Of a DNA stretch of 64,000 nt, positions 1 through 8,096 are shown piece by piece. The first letter of the stretch is position 1. Every line of letters starts with the position of its first letter. The stretch is from Flavobacteriaceae bacterium (GTDB taxonomy: Bacteria; Bacteroidota; Bacteroidia; Flavobacteriales; Weeksellaceae): the NCBI GenBank assembly GCA_012522185.1, contig JAAYKY010000007.1, positions 16,992 through 80,991 on the forward strand, in the 5' to 3' direction. A program made the position numbers and the translations under genes. The notes beneath the pieces were generated by a model, which was given only the letters and a program-made list of their open reading frames with translations, was not told the origin of the DNA and did no database searches.

Positions 1-63
1 CCCAAAAGCTTTGGCGACTTCCCCAATACTGTAATACAATTTATCTGGTAATTCAATCTGCAT
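1..63 (-). CDS. MerR-family transcriptional regulator, N-terminal fragment
   Basis: Only the first 21 codons lie in the window; the gene continues beyond the left edge. The peptide ends in YYSIGEVAKAFG, the opening of a MerR-type winged-helix DNA-binding domain (the usual form is Y-x-I-G-E-V-A-x-x-x-G). The start codon directly abuts the stop codon of the upstream M23 peptidase gene on the same strand, with no gap, so the two are probably co-transcribed. The ligand and targets cannot be seen. The family call rests on a short motif plus this tight arrangement. Confidence 0.6.
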   Translation of the reverse strand, partial: MQIELPDKLYYSIGEVAKAFG

Positions 64-1032
64 TTAGTCCAAAGATACAGACATTTGCTGAGATTTGTCA
101 AGCAGAATTTTGAATTCGTCGGGACTTACATCTTGATAGAAATAAGAAACGGGATCAATCGGCTTTCCATCTTTGTGGATTTCATAGTGCAAATGCGGTC
201 CTGTGGAAAGACCGGTGCTTCCTACGTATCCGATGATATCGCCTCGTTTTACTTTCTGTCCACGTTTTGCTTTGACTTTGCTCATATGTGCATAAAGCGT
301 TTCGTAGCCGTATCCGTGATTGATCACCACCACATTTCCGTATCCGCCTTCTCTTCCCGATAATTTCACGGTTCCGTCTCCGGTGGCATAAATCGGCGTT
401 CCGGTATGTGCGGCAAAGTCAGTTCCGGTATGCATTTTACTGATTTTTAGAATCGGGTGCATACGCATTCCATATCCGGAAGCTAAGCGCGTTAAATCTT
501 TATTGGCAACCGGCTGTATGGCGGGCAGGTGTGAAAGCATTTTGTCTTTTTCTTTTGCGCTGATGATGATTTCATCCAATGATTTGGACTGAATGACCAT
601 TTGTTTGTTGAGAATGTCAATATTTTTGGCTACTTCAGAAACCATATCGCCGTATTTCCAGTCTGAGAATTTGGAATAGCGATTGACACCACCAAATCCT
701 GCTTTACGGACATCGTCGGAAATCGGTTCTAATTCAAAATAACTTCGGTAGATATTATTGTCTCGGTTTTCGATTTGCCCGAGAACTTCTTGGGATTGTT
801 TAACTTTTTTATTTAACAATTCATACTGAATTTTCATTTCCTGCAATTCGGCAGCCAATGAATTTTCTTCCGGTGAATTGACTTTATTACTAAATACAAA
901 TCCAGAAATCACTCCGAAAAAAGCAGTTACAATAAGAAAGACCGCCAAATTCTTGATTTTGCGGATTCGTCGTTTTCTAATAGGTTTGAAGGAGGTGGTT
1001 TGTGCGTTGTATTTAAACTTTTTATTCGCCAT
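64..1032 (-). CDS. M23 family metallopeptidase (murein endopeptidase type)
   Basis: A 322-residue membrane-anchored zinc peptidase predicted to cut peptidoglycan cross-links in the periplasm. The start MANKKFKY was chosen over an ATG 13 codons further upstream because it is followed by a basic stretch and one transmembrane helix (about residues 28-47). A short coiled coil (about 58-88) follows, then the C-terminal LytM/M23 domain. Zinc ligands are visible: HTGTD (H201, D205) and the HLH motif (H280, H282) after STGP. With an anchor, a coiled coil and a complete metal site, it resembles cell-wall hydrolases linked to division or morphology. It runs directly into a MerR-type regulator gene. The exact substrate bond is not known. 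Confidence 0.9.
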   Translation of the reverse strand: MANKKFKYNAQTTSFKPIRKRRIRKIKNLAVFLIVTAFFGVISGFVFSNKVNSPEENSLAAELQEMKIQYELLNKKVKQSQEVLGQIENRDNNIYRSYFELEPISDDVRKAGFGGVNRYSKFSDWKYGDMVSEVAKNIDILNKQMVIQSKSLDEIIISAKEKDKMLSHLPAIQPVANKDLTRLASGYGMRMHPILKISKMHTGTDFAAHTGTPIYATGDGTVKLSGREGGYGNVVVINHGYGYETLYAHMSKVKAKRGQKVKRGDIIGYVGSTGLSTGPHLHYEIHKDGKPIDPVSYFYQDVSPDEFKILLDKSQQMSVSLD

Positions 1033-1275
1033 TGGTGAATTCTCTATTATTTTTCCATGTGTGCAAAGCAAAATAAAGGAAAATTACCACGGGGTCTTGT
1101 TAAGGAAATTGTAAAATATCCTTAATCTTCAATAAATAAATAGATAATTCAGAGGAAGTTTCGTTTCTGAATTTTAAGAAAAAAAATAGAAGTTTAACAT
1201 TATCAATTAGTGTTCCAAAGTTCGTAATTGCAAAAATTCTTCGTTGGTTATAAATTCTTTGTGCTAAGGTTTTGG

Positions 1276-3717
1276 TTATTCGCGGTAGTAAATCCTTTTA
1301 ACCCTGGAAGAAATCGAAGTCAAAACTTCGTAAGGAATCGTGCCCATTTGTTCGGCAACCTCTGAGATGCTCGGATTTTCCCCAAAAATAATGACTTCAT
1401 CACCTTCTTTGCAAGGGCAATTCGTCACATCTAACATCAGCATATCCATACAAACCGTCCCGACGATGGGGACCAGTTTTCCGTGGACATTGACTTTGCC
1501 CAAGCCATTGCCCAAAGACCGACGAATGCCATCTGCATATCCGACCGGAAGCGTTGCAATTCGGGTTTTTCTTTCCGCTTTGAACCTTCGGCCGTAACTT
1601 ACCGTTTCGCCTGTTTGAATTTCCGAAATCCGTGAAATCACAGTTTTGAAAGTCACCACATTTTTCAGCTGTTTCCGGGAATCTTCATCGTCTGAAATTC
1701 CGTACATCCCGATTCCAAGCCGAACAGCATCATATTGATTTTCAGGAAAATGAATAATCCCCGGCGAATTCAATGCATGTTTGACCGGCTTTATGTTCAA
1801 TTCTACTGAGATTTTGTCATAGATTTCGTCAAAGATTCTTAATTGTTCTTTGGCGAAATCTTTTTCTTCCGGCACATCTGCCGTGGCCAAGTGCGTAAAA
1901 ATAGATTTTACAACCACCGATTTTTCGGAACTTAATTTTTGAATCAATTCATCAATTTGTTCGGCACGAAAACCCAATCGGTTCATTCCGGAATCAATTT
2001 TCAGATGAATTGGATAAGCTTCTGTAATCGATTTTTCCTTTAAAGTTTGAAGAAATAAATCCAAAACCCGAAGACTGTAAATTTCAGGTTCAAGTTTGAA
2101 ATCAATAATGGACGAATAACTGCTTTGCTCGGGGTTCATCACCATAATCGGCAAGGTAATTCCGGCTTTTCGAAGCTCAACTCCTTCATCGGCATAGGCA
2201 ACTCCCAAATAATCAATTTTCTGATGCTCAAGCGTTTGGGCAATTTCAAAACTTCCGGTTCCGTAGGAATTCGCTTTGATCATCGCCATGATTTTGGTTT
2301 CGGGACGAAGTTTACTTTTGAATAAATTTATATTATCAACCAAAGCTTTTAAATTGATTTCCAGAACGGTATCGTGTGATTTTTTTTCCAAAAAAGCAGA
2401 AATTTTCTCTAATTGGAAAGGTCTTGCGCCTTTGAGCAATATGGCTTCGTTATGGACGTTCTGAACGCTCAATTCCTTTAGAAATTCGTCGGTGTTTTCA
2501 AAAGTTCGGGCAGGCGTTTGGAAGAGGTTTTTGTATTTCGGAATGAATTCTCCAATCAAAACCAAATCATCGATCTGATGAGAATTCACCAAATCGGCTA
2601 CTTTTTGGTACAATTCTTCTTTGTCCAAACTGCTTTGAAGCACATCGGTCAGTACCAGACTTTTTCGCGGAAAAGCTTGTTGTGCCAACACATCCAAAGC
2701 GACTTTTACCGAATGTAAATCCGAATTGAAACTATCATTGATCACCACACTGTCCCGAATTGCTTCCTTGATTTCCAAACGCATTTCAATGGGTAAAAGT
2801 TGTGAAGTCAAAGGCAAATATTCCTCTAAATCAAGTTCCAGCGCAAGAATTACTGTCAAAACCGTCAAAATATTTTCGATAGAAGCTTCGTCTTGAAATG
2901 GAATTTGAAATGAATGATTTTGGGAATTGAATTGTACCAGAATTTTTGTTCCTTTTGAAACTTCTTGAGTGGAAATGATTTGAATCGTACTGCCGGATTT
3001 TTTACCGAAACTAAAGAATTTCTTATCGGGATAAACTTCTTTTAGAGTTTTTTCAACCAATTCATTATCAGAATTATAAATGATTATTTCTGAATTTTGA
3101 AATAATTTGATTTTCTCTCTTATGATTATTTCTTTCGAACTGAAATTCTCCAAATGCGCCGAGCTTATATGGGTGAGCACACCGATTTTCGGTTGGATAA
3201 TTTCTTCCAAAACCTCCATTTCGCCGGGTTTTGAAATTCCGGCTTCAAAAATTCCGAGTGAATTTTCAGACTTCATCTGCAAAACCGAAAGCGGAACACC
3301 AATCTGGGAATTATAGCTTTTCGGACTTCGCACGATTGAGAAGTCTTTCCACAAAAGTTGATTCAACCATTCTTTGACAATGGTTTTTCCGTTGCTTCCG
3401 GTAATTCCGATGACGGGTAAATTGAAGTTTTTACGATGAGATTTCGCCCATTCCTGTAATGCTTTCAGAGGCGAAGGAACCTTTAGATAAACCGCATCTT
3501 CAAAGATTTCTTCGGTTTGGGCAACCACAAAAATCCGAATGCCTTTTTTATAAGCTTCCGATGTATATTTATTGTCGCCAAATGCAAAAAACACAGCATG
3601 ATTGGGCTGGTAAATCGTCCGGGAATCGAAATAGATTTCTTCAATCTTTCCGGTGGGATTTCCGGTTATTTCAGCCGAAATAATTTCTGCTAATTCTTTT
3701 GTTTCGTAGGCTTTCAA
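1276..3717 (-). CDS. murF-alr: Bifunctional UDP-MurNAc-tripeptide:D-Ala-D-Ala ligase / alanine racemase
   Basis: An 813-residue fusion of two cytoplasmic peptidoglycan enzymes. Residues 1 to about 445 are MurF, which adds D-Ala-D-Ala to UDP-MurNAc-tripeptide; the ATP loop GITGSNGKT is at 104-112. Residues from about 450 are alanine racemase, which makes D-alanine. Its PLP lysine is in MIKANSYGTG (K481) and its catalytic tyrosine in ETVSYGRR (Y708), followed by LPVGYADG and the C-terminal barrel motif VGTVCMDM. The two are joined in frame by a short linker (SFLEKKSHD-like region) with no sign of a frameshift. This fusion is common across Bacteroidota and couples D-Ala supply to its use. The MurF active-site residues beyond the P-loop were not individually checked. 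Confidence 0.96.
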   Translation of the reverse strand: MKAYETKELAEIISAEITGNPTGKIEEIYFDSRTIYQPNHAVFFAFGDNKYTSEAYKKGIRIFVVAQTEEIFEDAVYLKVPSPLKALQEWAKSHRKNFNLPVIGITGSNGKTIVKEWLNQLLWKDFSIVRSPKSYNSQIGVPLSVLQMKSENSLGIFEAGISKPGEMEVLEEIIQPKIGVLTHISSAHLENFSSKEIIIREKIKLFQNSEIIIYNSDNELVEKTLKEVYPDKKFFSFGKKSGSTIQIISTQEVSKGTKILVQFNSQNHSFQIPFQDEASIENILTVLTVILALELDLEEYLPLTSQLLPIEMRLEIKEAIRDSVVINDSFNSDLHSVKVALDVLAQQAFPRKSLVLTDVLQSSLDKEELYQKVADLVNSHQIDDLVLIGEFIPKYKNLFQTPARTFENTDEFLKELSVQNVHNEAILLKGARPFQLEKISAFLEKKSHDTVLEINLKALVDNINLFKSKLRPETKIMAMIKANSYGTGSFEIAQTLEHQKIDYLGVAYADEGVELRKAGITLPIMVMNPEQSSYSSIIDFKLEPEIYSLRVLDLFLQTLKEKSITEAYPIHLKIDSGMNRLGFRAEQIDELIQKLSSEKSVVVKSIFTHLATADVPEEKDFAKEQLRIFDEIYDKISVELNIKPVKHALNSPGIIHFPENQYDAVRLGIGMYGISDDEDSRKQLKNVVTFKTVISRISEIQTGETVSYGRRFKAERKTRIATLPVGYADGIRRSLGNGLGKVNVHGKLVPIVGTVCMDMLMLDVTNCPCKEGDEVIIFGENPSISEVAEQMGTIPYEVLTSISSRVKRIYYRE

Positions 3718-3740
3718 ATTATTAAATCGATTTAATTTCC

Positions 3741-3839
3741 TTTGTGAACTTTTGTGTCAAACTTTGCGAACTTTGTGGTAAATAGATTTTTTGAATTTAA
3801 CCACTAGGTACACAAAGAAATTCACAATGGCACACAAAG
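3741..3839. repeat. Imperfect inverted repeat built from ACAAAG/CTTTGT blocks
   Basis: Between murF-alr and tdk, a left arm rich in CTTTGTG blocks (3741-3783) is mirrored by a right arm rich in CACAAAG blocks (3797-3839). The arms are about 42 nt each and imperfect, with an AT-rich centre. A similar run of ACCACAAAG and CACAAAG blocks occurs at 31881-31919. It looks like a dispersed intergenic repeat that could fold as a hairpin. No coding content was seen. Confidence 0.55.
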
Positions 3840-3854
3840 ACTGAATATGTTTAA

Positions 3855-4442
3855 CTATGTATTCTCCTTTTTCCGTTCTTCCCAAAAAGCCGTCCGACTC
3901 AGTGGTTCATATTCCTCTTTTTCACCCAGCTCCACTAATTTATCACTTTGGATTTTCCGATGGGAATAATGCGCCAAATTCCCTGTTTTCACACAAATCG
4001 CATGGACTTTTGTGACGTATTCGGCGGTAGCCATCAGATAAGGCATCGAACCAAAGGGCCGTCCTTTGAAATCCATATCGAGTCCGGCGATGATGACACG
4101 TTTTCCTGCATTTGCCAGCTGATTGGCAACTTCCACAATTCCTTCGTCAAAAAATTGTGCTTCATCAATTCCGACGACTTCGCATTCATTGGCCAAAATC
4201 AGAATATTATAAGCCGATTCCACGGGTGTTGCAATCAATGAATTTTGATTGTGTGAAACCACTTCTTCTTCATCGTATCGCGTATCCACAGCGGGTTTGA
4301 AGATTTCAACTTTTTGTTTGGCAAATTTTGCACGGTTGATACGACGAATCAGTTCTTCGGTTTTGCCGGAAAACATCGATCCGCAGATGACTTCAATCCA
4401 TCCGCTTTGTCGGGTATGGTTTATGGTGTTTTCTAAAAACAT
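3855..4442 (-). CDS. tdk: Thymidine kinase (type II, TK1-like)
   Basis: A 195-residue cytosolic enzyme that phosphorylates thymidine to dTMP in the salvage pathway. The Walker A loop is GSMFSGKT (21-28), the catalytic glutamate lies in DEAQFF (E94), and the lasso-type region [12 protein letters not shown] is at about 120-131. Most TK1-like enzymes carry a structural zinc site of two Cys-x-x-Cys/His pairs. Here the first pair reads CVKT (C150, T153) and no second pair is seen near the C-terminus, so zinc is probably not bound. A -7 promoter box sits only 7 bp upstream of the start codon. Confidence 0.96.
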   Translation of the reverse strand: MFLENTINHTRQSGWIEVICGSMFSGKTEELIRRINRAKFAKQKVEIFKPAVDTRYDEEEVVSHNQNSLIATPVESAYNILILANECEVVGIDEAQFFDEGIVEVANQLANAGKRVIIAGLDMDFKGRPFGSMPYLMATAEYVTKVHAICVKTGNLAHYSHRKIQSDKLVELGEKEEYEPLSRTAFWEERKKENT

Positions 4443-4449
4443 GGGAAAA

Positions 4450-4457
4450 CAAAGTTA
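4450..4457 (-). promoter_or_regulatory. Bacteroidota -7 box (TAACTTTG) for tdk
   Basis: On the minus strand the sequence is TAACTTTG, matching the Bacteroidota TAnnTTTG -7 consensus. It ends 7 bp before the tdk ATG, so transcription would start at or next to the initiation codon. No clear TTTG -33 element was identified, so this is motif-based inference. Confidence 0.5.
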
Positions 4458-4499
4458 ATTGTTTTATTCAGAAGTTTCGTGAAGGATTTTAACCGGAAA

Positions 4500-5288
4500 T
4501 TATTTGAAAATTTCATTCAAAACCTTTGCAAGACGCAGTCCGCCTTTGAGCAATTGCTCTTCCAAAGTGGAAACGTACTGATAATTATATGGAAACCAAA
4601 GTTTGTCACCCGCTTTGGTGTTGGCATAAATATCTTCTGCTTTTTGATAAGAGTCATACAACCAATCGTTTAGGTTTCCTGCGGTTAAAGTTTTATTGAA
4701 TTTCTTATTGTGAAAGTCCAGCACTTCGGCATATTCCGTATAGCTGTATTGTTGAAAATCAATGAGTTTACTATCCCAAAGCGAATGGATATTGGTTTTG
4801 CTTCGGAACCATTCGACCTCAATTTTATTTCCACCTAAATCTTCTTCACGTCCGATGTGCAACGGCTGATGTGCATCGCCAATCAGGTGAATCAGGAAGT
4901 AAAGATTTTCCTGTTTTTTCTCAAGCGATAAATTTTTATGATTTTTTAATTCATCGATGATGATTAAAGTTCGTTTGTAGAGATTTTCCTCGGACGAATT
5001 TTCCAAAGTTTGGTCAAATTCAGTTCGATTTAAACCACCGGGAAAGTTGAGATAATGCCAAGAATCGGCCATTTTCCAGTCGGGATTTGATTTGATGAAA
5101 TCCGGCCAGTTCGCCCAATAAGCCAAAGGTTGTTTTCCGATGATTTTTTTGATTTCCCGTTTGGCTTTGCTGTTTAAATGAGCTTCGGCAATTTCAGCCA
5201 CGACCCTATGTCCGGTTGTGCCCCACGCAAATGAATAAACAGAAGTGAGCAAAAGCCCCAAAACCAATAGGTTATTTAAAATTCTCAT
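4500..5288 (-). CDS. S1/P1-type nuclease (zinc-dependent), secreted
   Basis: A 262-residue precursor with a signal peptide (about residues 1-21). In this family the mature protein begins with a tryptophan that itself binds zinc; here cleavage after A21 exposes W22 (WGTTGHR, with H27). Further trinuclear zinc ligands are visible: DSWH (D75, H78), H134, GDAHQPLH (D138, H140, H144) and HSLWD (H168, D172). The family cleaves single-stranded RNA and DNA and releases 3'-phosphates. Here it probably works in the periplasm or outside the cell in nucleic acid scavenging. It is transcribed in the same direction as tdk, about 57 bp apart, so a shared salvage role is possible but not shown. Confidence 0.92.
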   Translation of the reverse strand: MRILNNLLVLGLLLTSVYSFAWGTTGHRVVAEIAEAHLNSKAKREIKKIIGKQPLAYWANWPDFIKSNPDWKMADSWHYLNFPGGLNRTEFDQTLENSSEENLYKRTLIIIDELKNHKNLSLEKKQENLYFLIHLIGDAHQPLHIGREEDLGGNKIEVEWFRSKTNIHSLWDSKLIDFQQYSYTEYAEVLDFHNKKFNKTLTAGNLNDWLYDSYQKAEDIYANTKAGDKLWFPYNYQYVSTLEEQLLKGGLRLAKVLNEIFK

Positions 5289-5407
5289 ATTTCTAAAATC
5301 TGTTGCAATCTATGAATTGTGTTGAAAATATGGAATTAAAACAGCTTAAAATTAATTCGAAAGAACATTTGGCACAGAATTAGAAAATTAAATCCTAAAA
5401 TGGAATT

Positions 5408-5653
5408 ATGAAAAAATTAATCAGAATTTTCTATTTGTTTTTGGGTCTGACTTTCATCACAGCTTGTGCACCCAAACGTCCTCCGCACCCCAAACCTCCG
5501 CACAAGGTTTTAAAGGCAGAAAAAAAGAAAAAACTGCCACCCGGACAAGTGAAAAAAATCCGCGGTTCAAAATCGGCAAAACCTTATGCGCCTGGGCAAA
5601 TTAAAAAACAAAAACATAAAAAACAACGCAAACCGATAAGATCGGGAAGCTAA
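5408..5653 (+). CDS. Small basic proline/lysine-rich lipoprotein
   Basis: An 81-residue protein with a lipoprotein signal: hydrophobic residues 7-18 followed by the lipobox TACA with the lipidated cysteine at about C20. The mature part is only about 60 residues and extremely basic. It carries two similar segments, PPGQVKKIRGSK and APGQIKKQKHKK, each preceded by a proline- or tyrosine-containing stretch. No catalytic motif is present. Its charge suggests contact with anionic polymers such as LPS, nucleic acid or peptidoglycan, but that is inference. It converges on the next gene, with stop codons 3 bp apart and no terminator between them. Confidence 0.65.
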   Translation: MKKLIRIFYLFLGLTFITACAPKRPPHPKPPHKVLKAEKKKKLPPGQVKKIRGSKSAKPYAPGQIKKQKHKKQRKPIRSGS

Positions 5654-5656
5654 GAT

Positions 5657-7336
5657 TTAAGCACCCAATATTTTTTTCAAAATCATTTTGGTAATTAAAT
5701 AAGTCGGCTTGACTCCGGTAAGCCCCAAACCTCCTGAAGCCAATGTACTACCCGTTTCCAATGGATTATCGGATGCGTAGTAAGCGTACATAACTTTCAA
5801 ATCGGGTGTAATGTGATTACGGATTTTGGAAGCAATCTGAATCGCTTTCTGATAATGTCCGCCTTCCATTTCCAATCCGATTGCCTTCCAGGAAGAATCT
5901 TTGAAATATTCCAAAACGTCTTTGTTTTGAAGGGAAGTTCCCAAAACGGTAATCATCGGTCCGGCAAAAACACCCAATCGATTTCCCTTGAAATCATCCG
6001 GCGTCAGTTCGTTTTCAAATACGTAATTGTCGGTCGGCCCTTCAATAATATGAGAATTCGGCACCATGATGTCGCCTTTTTTACCACAAAGAATTCCAGC
6101 TTTCCCCATGATCGAAACCGATTTGAAGTTCATCATGGTAGAAGAAGTTTTGGTTTTATATGGTTTCAAAAGTTCGTCCATCACTTCAAAAGCTTGTTCA
6201 CCAAAGGCATAATCCATCACGATTAAAACGTCTTCCGGCGCTTTTTCCAATGAAGAAAAAGCGGTATTTTTGAAATTAACTTTCTTAAGATCAATGATTT
6301 GAACGTCGATGTTGGTTCCCGAAGAATCCGGAATGAAAATCAATCCATTTTTGTGGGAATAATTTTGAGTTAATTCACGGAGAGCTTTGTTTTTGGCGGA
6401 TGACAAATCTTTGTAAATCTCAAACTCATTATTGGATTTGAAATCTTTTTCAAGGGCATCAAAAGCGTAAAGCATATTGGAAACACTGTGCATATTAGCA
6501 CTGATGATGTGTAAAGGACGGTTTAATAAATTATTGTCACTCAATACTTTTTTAATGGTATTGGCCCATTTTTCGCCGACGATGTGGTGCCCGATTCTTT
6601 CCCTTAAAATCGGTGAAAACGTAATTTCACGTCGTTTGAATCCGGTAAAATCCTGTTGAGAAGTTTGTCCCATCCAGTAAATTATGCGAAAGAATTTCTC
6701 TCGGTCGGTTTCGGTACTGAAATATTTATAGGCAATTACTGTCTCGTTATAGGATCTCCCCAAAATTGTAGAAAGGTGCATCAATGCTACGTCTCGTTCT
6801 TTGGTGGGGAGTTTTGTAGAAGGTTCGCTCAGTGCAATTTCTTCAATTTTCTGCCAAACTCGACTGATTTGTTGGGTTTGTTTGTTATAGGCTTTCGCCC
6901 GGATTTTATCGGACTCGTTGTACAAAAAAGTCAGGTGCGTGAGTGTATCATAAATTTCGGAACGACCCCGCGTTACTTCAATATTCATTTGGTCCTCATC
7001 GACACGGTAGCAAATTCTTCTACGTTTCGGAGGAATAATCGGTTTGAATTTTGTGAAATCCACTCCTTCATTGGAAGTAAAGTGAATATAAGGTGTTTCG
7101 GTAATTCCGTCGGGTAGGCGATCTAGCACATAGAAAAGTCCGTTTAGTTCCACTTTTTCTGGATCGGCCATGGAACCATAAATTTCAGGATTTAGTTGTA
7201 ATAATAATTCCTGAATCATTTGTCCGGATTGTCCGGTAGGGCGATAAGTTCCGCGGTGGAACATATGTCGCATGGTGATGTAAAGTCGGTCAATAGCTGT
7301 TGTAGAGAGTCTTGCTCGTGTAATATTTTGAATCAT
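5657..7336 (-). CDS. Conserved Bacteroidota protein of unknown function (DUF6909-like)
   Basis: A 559-residue soluble protein with no signal peptide or membrane helix. I recognise the general form as a protein conserved in Flavobacteriia, possibly the DUF6909 family, without a proven function. The C-terminal third contains GLEMEGGHYQKAI (about 488-500), YAYYASDNP and a GSTLASGGLG run. These recall the phosphate/ribose-binding parts of nucleoside phosphorylases and AMP nucleosidase, where a MEGG/MEGA-type motif contacts ribose. The N-terminal half shows no recognisable fold. It is a single leftward gene between a small lipoprotein gene and a DUF3109 gene. An enzymatic role in nucleotide metabolism is only a hypothesis. 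Confidence 0.75.
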   Translation of the reverse strand: MIQNITRARLSTTAIDRLYITMRHMFHRGTYRPTGQSGQMIQELLLQLNPEIYGSMADPEKVELNGLFYVLDRLPDGITETPYIHFTSNEGVDFTKFKPIIPPKRRRICYRVDEDQMNIEVTRGRSEIYDTLTHLTFLYNESDKIRAKAYNKQTQQISRVWQKIEEIALSEPSTKLPTKERDVALMHLSTILGRSYNETVIAYKYFSTETDREKFFRIIYWMGQTSQQDFTGFKRREITFSPILRERIGHHIVGEKWANTIKKVLSDNNLLNRPLHIISANMHSVSNMLYAFDALEKDFKSNNEFEIYKDLSSAKNKALRELTQNYSHKNGLIFIPDSSGTNIDVQIIDLKKVNFKNTAFSSLEKAPEDVLIVMDYAFGEQAFEVMDELLKPYKTKTSSTMMNFKSVSIMGKAGILCGKKGDIMVPNSHIIEGPTDNYVFENELTPDDFKGNRLGVFAGPMITVLGTSLQNKDVLEYFKDSSWKAIGLEMEGGHYQKAIQIASKIRNHITPDLKVMYAYYASDNPLETGSTLASGGLGLTGVKPTYLITKMILKKILGA

Positions 7337-7379
7337 ATATATCTAATTAAATTAAAAGTTAAACAAAAGCAGATTAGGA

Positions 7380-7973
7380 TTAAAACCATCTGCGTTTCTT
7401 TTTGCGCTCTTTGTATTCCTGATCGATTTTCAAAAGTTCATCGTACCATTCCTGTCCAAATTTCCGAATGAGCGCATCTTTCAGGAAATGCACTACGTTG
7501 ACCTTTAGCTCTTTGCCGAGTGCGCAGGCATCCGAGCAAATGTCCCAAACATGATAATTAACGGCTGTGAATTTTTTGTATTCTTTCAGTCGAATGGGGT
7601 ACAAATGACAGGAAATTGGTTTTTTATAATCGGTTGCTCCTTCCTCCCAAGCCTTTTCGATCCCGCATTTTGTGATTCCTTTTTCATCAAAAATCACATA
7701 CGCACATTCGCTTCCATTTACCAAAGGAGTGACCCATTCACCATCAAAATCTTTTTCGTACTTACCTGATTTTTCAATTGCAGCAATTCCTTCAGGCCGC
7801 AAATACGGCTTGATGTCTTCGTAGATATCATCGAGTATGGGTAATTCGTCCTCATCGAGAGGAGCGCCGGAATCTCCGTCCACACAACAAATTCCCTTAC
7901 ATTTACTTAGGTTGCATACAAATTCCTCAGAAAGAATATCTTCAGAAATCAGAGTGTCGCCAATCTGAAACAT
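7380..7973 (-). CDS. DUF3109 family cysteine-rich protein
   Basis: A 197-residue soluble protein with clustered cysteines typical of DUF3109, a family related to YkgJ-type metal-chelating proteins. The cysteine groups are CNLSKCKGICC (about 20-30), C89 in SECAYV, C102 in TKCGIEKAW, C120 in SCHLYPIR, and C144, C148 in DICSDACALG. The eight or so conserved cysteines suggest an iron-sulfur or zinc centre; no function is established. The C-terminus is very basic (KERKKKRRWF). It precedes the 559-residue conserved gene on the same strand with a 43-bp gap, so the two may form an operon. A -7 box lies 22 bp upstream of the start. Confidence 0.85.
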   Translation of the reverse strand: MFQIGDTLISEDILSEEFVCNLSKCKGICCVDGDSGAPLDEDELPILDDIYEDIKPYLRPEGIAAIEKSGKYEKDFDGEWVTPLVNGSECAYVIFDEKGITKCGIEKAWEEGATDYKKPISCHLYPIRLKEYKKFTAVNYHVWDICSDACALGKELKVNVVHFLKDALIRKFGQEWYDELLKIDQEYKERKKKRRWF

Positions 7974-7995
7974 AAATTTCTTATTTATTGACGCA

Positions 7996-8003
7996 CAAAT
8001 ATA
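7996..8003 (-). promoter_or_regulatory. -7 box (TATATTTG) for the DUF3109 gene
   Basis: The minus strand reads TATATTTG, a full match to TAnnTTTG, 22 bp before the DUF3109 start codon. It lies in a 123-bp divergent interval facing the rightward HNH gene. No strong TTTG -33 box was found. Confidence 0.45.
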
Positions 8004-8023
8004 AGCCCTTTATTTTTGTTTTG

Positions 8024-8031
8024 TAAATTTG
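8024..8031 (+). promoter_or_regulatory. -7 box (TAAATTTG) for the HNH gene
   Basis: TAAATTTG matches the TAnnTTTG consensus and lies 65 bp upstream of the preferred ATG at 8097. A second overlapping match, TATTTTTG, is at 8011-8018. Both sit where a longer TTG-initiated reading frame would begin, which argues against that longer start. Confidence 0.4.
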
Positions 8032-8096
8032 TAGTATCTATTCGAATGAACCTAATCCTAAAGCAGTTTGATTTTAACAAGATTGAAAGGATAATT

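Noticed and set aside
5813..6226. A 137-codon open frame on the plus strand
   Set aside because: It lies wholly antisense to the strong 559-residue conserved gene and its product shows no domain.
8016..8096. Longer TTG-initiated start for the HNH gene
   Set aside because: The TTG overlaps the promoter-like TATTTTTG sequence, and the NUMOD4 domain begins only after 8097.
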